Assembly (NCBI GenBank): GCA_947476515.1
Contig: CANJQZ010000069.1
Location: 1-8,785 of the forward strand
Direction: 5' to 3'
From: Flavobacteriales bacterium
GTDB taxonomy: Bacteria > Bacteroidota > Bacteroidia > Flavobacteriales_D > Crocinitomicaceae
DNA: 8,785 nucleotides
The stretch's first letter is position 1; every line of letters starts with the position of its first letter. The translations under genes and the position numbers were made by a program. The notes below the pieces were generated by a model. That model had not been told where the DNA came from. It saw only the letters and a program-made list of their open reading frames with translations, and ran no database searches. Shown in pieces: positions 6,903 to 8,785 of the stretch.

Positions 6903-7781
6903 ATGAGTAATTTGGAAGTTTTAAAAACCTACAAGCTATATATTGGAGGAGCATTTCCTAGAACTGAATCTGGAAGGTTCTATGCCCCAGTTTCAAAACA
7001 CGGAGAAGTTTTAGGAAATATTTGTCTGTCATCTCGAAAGGATTTGAGAAATGCTGTCGTTGCTGCAAGGAAGGCTCAAGGACCTTGGGAGGAACGAAGC
7101 GCATTTAATCGTTCGCAAATTTTATACCGTATTGCCGAGCTATTTTCAGATCGAAAAGAAATATTTTTAAAGGAATTTCAAAAACAAGGAAGTTCTCCGG
7201 AAGAAGCAAGGCTTGAATTTTCAACAACACTGGATCGCATCGTGTATTACGCAGGTTGGTGCGACAAGTTCAATCAAGTGTTGAGTTCAGTGAACCCAGT
7301 AAATTCCTCCCATTTTAATTTTTCTACCTGCGAACCTATGGGAATAGTGGCGCTTATTGCCCCTCAAAATACTGCATTAATAGGACTCGTTTCTTTAATC
7401 TTACCAGCATTAGCGGGAGGAAACACCCTTGTTGCGCTTGCTTCAGAAACTCTTCCAATCAGTGCTATTTCATTTGCGGAAGTATTAAATGATTCGGATG
7501 TGCCAGCAGGTGTGATCAACATTCTAACAGGTAAACAGGAGGAGATTGCTCCAATTATGGCTTCACACATGGATATAAACGCATTTATTTCAAGTGATTT
7601 AGGTGCAATTGAAAATGCTATTGCTGAGGCTTGTATTGATAATTTAAAAAGAAAATTCACCTATACGGAAGACTTCAATCAGCGGGAATCTCAAGGATTA
7701 ACTTTTATAGCGGATTTACAGGAAATCAAAACTACTTGGCATCCCATTGAAAATATTGGTGGAAGCACCAGCACCTATTAA
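6903..7781 (+). CDS. Aldehyde-dehydrogenase-like pseudoenzyme, ALDH16 C-domain-like
   Basis: The 292-aa product resembles only the N-terminal cofactor-binding half of an aldehyde dehydrogenase. It keeps the fold landmarks YKLYIGGAF (10-18), YYAGWCDKF (115-123), CEPMGIVALIAPQN (143-156), ILPALAGGNTLVALASE (166-182) and VPAGVINILTG (200-210). The lysine of VLKPAE is absent, no ELGGK motif is seen, and the whole catalytic-cysteine half is missing. It ends with a short strand, LQEIKTTWHPI (272-282), which resembles the C-terminal strand I recall from ALDH16A1 (TKALWLPMG). Enzymatic activity is therefore not expected. It lies 6 bp after the catalytic ALDH gene, and the two lengths sum to 781 aa, close to the roughly 800-aa ALDH16 chain. 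I infer it is the non-catalytic partner. No frameshift or internal stop suggests decay. Confidence 0.85.
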   Translation: MSNLEVLKTYKLYIGGAFPRTESGRFYAPVSKHGEVLGNICLSSRKDLRNAVVAARKAQGPWEERSAFNRSQILYRIAELFSDRKEIFLKEFQKQGSSPEEARLEFSTTLDRIVYYAGWCDKFNQVLSSVNPVNSSHFNFSTCEPMGIVALIAPQNTALIGLVSLILPALAGGNTLVALASETLPISAISFAEVLNDSDVPAGVINILTGKQEEIAPIMASHMDINAFISSDLGAIENAIAEACIDNLKRKFTYTEDFNQRESQGLTFIADLQEIKTTWHPIENIGGSTSTY

Positions 7782-7792
7782 TTTTAAATATT

Positions 7793-8296
7793 ATGACTGA
7801 AATTGTCAATAAAATAAAAGATAGCGGTCTAATTCAATTGGACATGGCAGAATTTAAGCCAACTATTCCCATATTAGGAATTGATTTAACCGAACAATTA
7901 TGGCAAGGGATGGTGCTGCGTGAAAAAGATTTTCGCGCTTGGATTTCGACTCATGATTGGTCGGCTTATGAAAATACAGCGGTTTATATATTCTGCTCCT
8001 CTGATGCTATTATTCCAACATGGGCATACATGCTTATTGGCAGTGAGCTTTCTAAGTTTTCCGTTTATTTTTTAGTAGGTTCAAAAATTGATTTAGAGAA
8101 AAGACTCATCGAAAGGGAGATTCAAAATTTAGACCTATCCAAGTTTAAAGATCAAAGAGTCATTGTAAAAGGATGTTCAGACATTCCTAATCCTGATTTC
8201 GCAAGTACTGCCCTTGTTGCTCATATTAGACCTGTTGTTAAATCTTTGATGTATGGAGAACCTTGTTCTACCGTTCCGATTTATAAAAAACGCTGA
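7793..8296 (+). CDS. DUF2480 family protein
   Basis: The 167-aa protein matches the DUF2480 family as I remember it from Bacteroidota: an MTEIVNKIKDSGLIQLD opening, the LREKDFRAWISTHDWSAYE block (42-60), DAIIPTWAYML (71-81), VIVKGCSDIPNP (123-134) and a terminal MYGEPCSTVPIYKK signature (153-166). Three cysteines, C68, C128 and C158, sit in or beside these conserved blocks and could bind a metal or an iron-sulfur cluster. Homologues are, from memory, often near SUF iron-sulfur assembly genes; here no such gene is present and the neighbours are deoC and two ALDH-family genes. It starts 11 bp after the pseudo-ALDH and is probably the last gene of the operon. No signal peptide or membrane segment is seen. 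Biochemical function unknown. Confidence 0.85.
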   Translation: MTEIVNKIKDSGLIQLDMAEFKPTIPILGIDLTEQLWQGMVLREKDFRAWISTHDWSAYENTAVYIFCSSDAIIPTWAYMLIGSELSKFSVYFLVGSKIDLEKRLIEREIQNLDLSKFKDQRVIVKGCSDIPNPDFASTALVAHIRPVVKSLMYGEPCSTVPIYKKR

Positions 8297-8321
8297 ATAT
8301 AAATTGATTTATTTCGTTAAA

Positions 8322-8334
8322 AGAAGTAACTTCT
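8322..8334. repeat. 13-bp palindrome upstream of the transposase
   Basis: AGAAGT-A-ACTTCT is a perfect inverted repeat with a 1-nt centre. It sits in the 43-bp gap between the DUF2480 stop and the transposase frame. Looser pairing extends outward (CGTTAA on the left at 8315-8320, TGACG on the right at 8341-8345) with a length mismatch. It could be an end or target structure of the transposase, or a chance dyad; it is too poor in GC to be a good terminator. Confidence 0.35.
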
Positions 8335-8339
8335 AATTA

Positions 8340-8785
8340 CTGACGAATAAAATAACAATCGCAAAATTTCAAAACAAATACCGTTCCGAATCTACCCGAC
8401 TAAAAGGATATGATTATGGATCTCATGGATTTTATTTCGTTACCATTTGCACTAAAAATCGTATAAATTATTTTGGTGAAATCTCGGTTTTTTCTGAAAT
8501 TGGAAAAATTGCTAATGATTTTTGGAAAGAAATTCCAGCCCATTATCCCTTTGTCGAAATTGATCAATTTGTTGTAATGCCGAATCATATTCATGGAATT
8601 TTATTTTTCAATAGACCAGATAAAAAAGATTGGAATCCAAATAAATTTGGTGTGCAATCACAAAATTTAGGAGCCGTGATTCGGGCATTCAAATCATCGT
8701 TAAAACGATATTCCAACCAAAATAATATTGAATTTGAATGGCAATCGCTCTATTATGATCGTATTATTAGAAACGAAAAGGCCTT
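8340..8785 (+). CDS. REP-associated tyrosine transposase (IS200-like Y1 family), 3' end cut by window edge
   Basis: Hand translation gives 148 open codons to the right edge. Features of RAYT single-strand transposases are clear: KFQNKYRSESTRLKGYDYGS (residues 9-28 if CTG is codon 1), FYFVTICTKNR (31-41), the metal-binding histidine pair H83-I-H85 in VVMPNHIHGIL (78-88), GAVIRAFKSS (111-120), and the catalytic tyrosine candidates Y138/Y139 in YYDRIIRNEKA. These enzymes cut REP-type hairpins in single-stranded DNA and are often domesticated. The frame has no ATG, GTG or TTG between the upstream stop (8334-8336) and the histidine motif; the first ATG is at 8577. The CTG at 8340 is in the expected place and would give MTNKITIAKFQN. 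Either CTG is used as the start or a one-base change has silenced the gene. Partial; family call firm, activity uncertain. Confidence 0.85.
   Translation, partial: MTNKITIAKFQNKYRSESTRLKGYDYGSHGFYFVTICTKNRINYFGEISVFSEIGKIANDFWKEIPAHYPFVEIDQFVVMPNHIHGILFFNRPDKKDWNPNKFGVQSQNLGAVIRAFKSSLKRYSNQNNIEFEWQSLYYDRIIRNEKA

Noticed and set aside
6896..6910. Tiny ATG-AGT-TAT-GAG-TAA frame overlapping the ALDH stop codon
   Set aside because: Only four codons; the real downstream start is the ATG at 6903. At most it reflects ribosome re-initiation context.
7364..7660. 98-codon antisense frame within the pseudo-ALDH gene
   Set aside because: Overlaps a coherent gene on the other strand and has no family resemblance.
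8400..8594. 64-codon antisense frame within the transposase
   Set aside because: The plus-strand frame carries clear RAYT motifs across the same bases, so this is a shadow.
1..8785. Search for defence systems, CRISPR arrays, tRNA or rRNA genes and prophage modules
   Set aside because: No repeat-spacer pattern, cloverleaf-like sequence, rRNA-like stretch or defence-family protein was recognised; content is housekeeping and metabolic plus one RAYT.

Overview
This is an AT-rich window, most likely from a member of the Bacteroidota. Four observations point there: TAnnTTTG-type -7 promoter boxes sit in front of transcription units, Shine-Dalgarno sequences are not evident, a DUF2480-family gene is present, and there is a small acidic-tailed protein of a type I know from this phylum. 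The genus cannot be read from the sequence.

Left half (1-3923, minus strand): a tightly spaced housekeeping operon transcribed leftward, radA - rsmI - holB - ricT. It encodes a DNA-repair/recombination ATPase, a 16S rRNA 2'-O-methyltransferase, the DNA polymerase III delta' clamp-loader subunit, and a PSP1-domain RicT protein whose C-terminus runs off the left edge. Gaps are 22-27 bp and the only promoter-like box lies upstream of radA. The holB-ricT-rsmI association also occurs in Firmicutes.

Centre (3924-4504): a 182-bp divergent intergenic region carries -7 boxes for both directions and several short inverted repeats. It is followed by a 113-aa orphan protein with a very acidic C-terminal tail, then by a second short intergenic region with the promoter box for the next operon.

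Right half (4505-8296, plus strand): a four-gene operon with gaps of 1, 6 and 11 bp. It encodes a deoxyribose-phosphate aldolase of the long, animal-like DERA type; a full-length, catalytically complete aldehyde dehydrogenase; a 292-aa aldehyde-dehydrogenase-like pseudoenzyme lacking the catalytic half; and a DUF2480 protein with three cysteines. The two dehydrogenase genes together (489 + 292 aa) look like a split version of the two-domain ALDH16 family. A simple model is that DeoC cleaves deoxyribose 5-phosphate to glyceraldehyde 3-phosphate and acetaldehyde, and the ALDH16-like pair oxidises an aldehyde such as acetaldehyde. The DUF2480 role is unknown.

Right edge (8340-8785): the start of a REP-associated (IS200-like Y1) transposase. 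Its reading frame is intact to the window end but has no ATG/GTG/TTG start; a CTG sits where the start codon is expected. A short perfect palindrome lies just upstream. I saw no rRNA, tRNA, CRISPR array or defence system.
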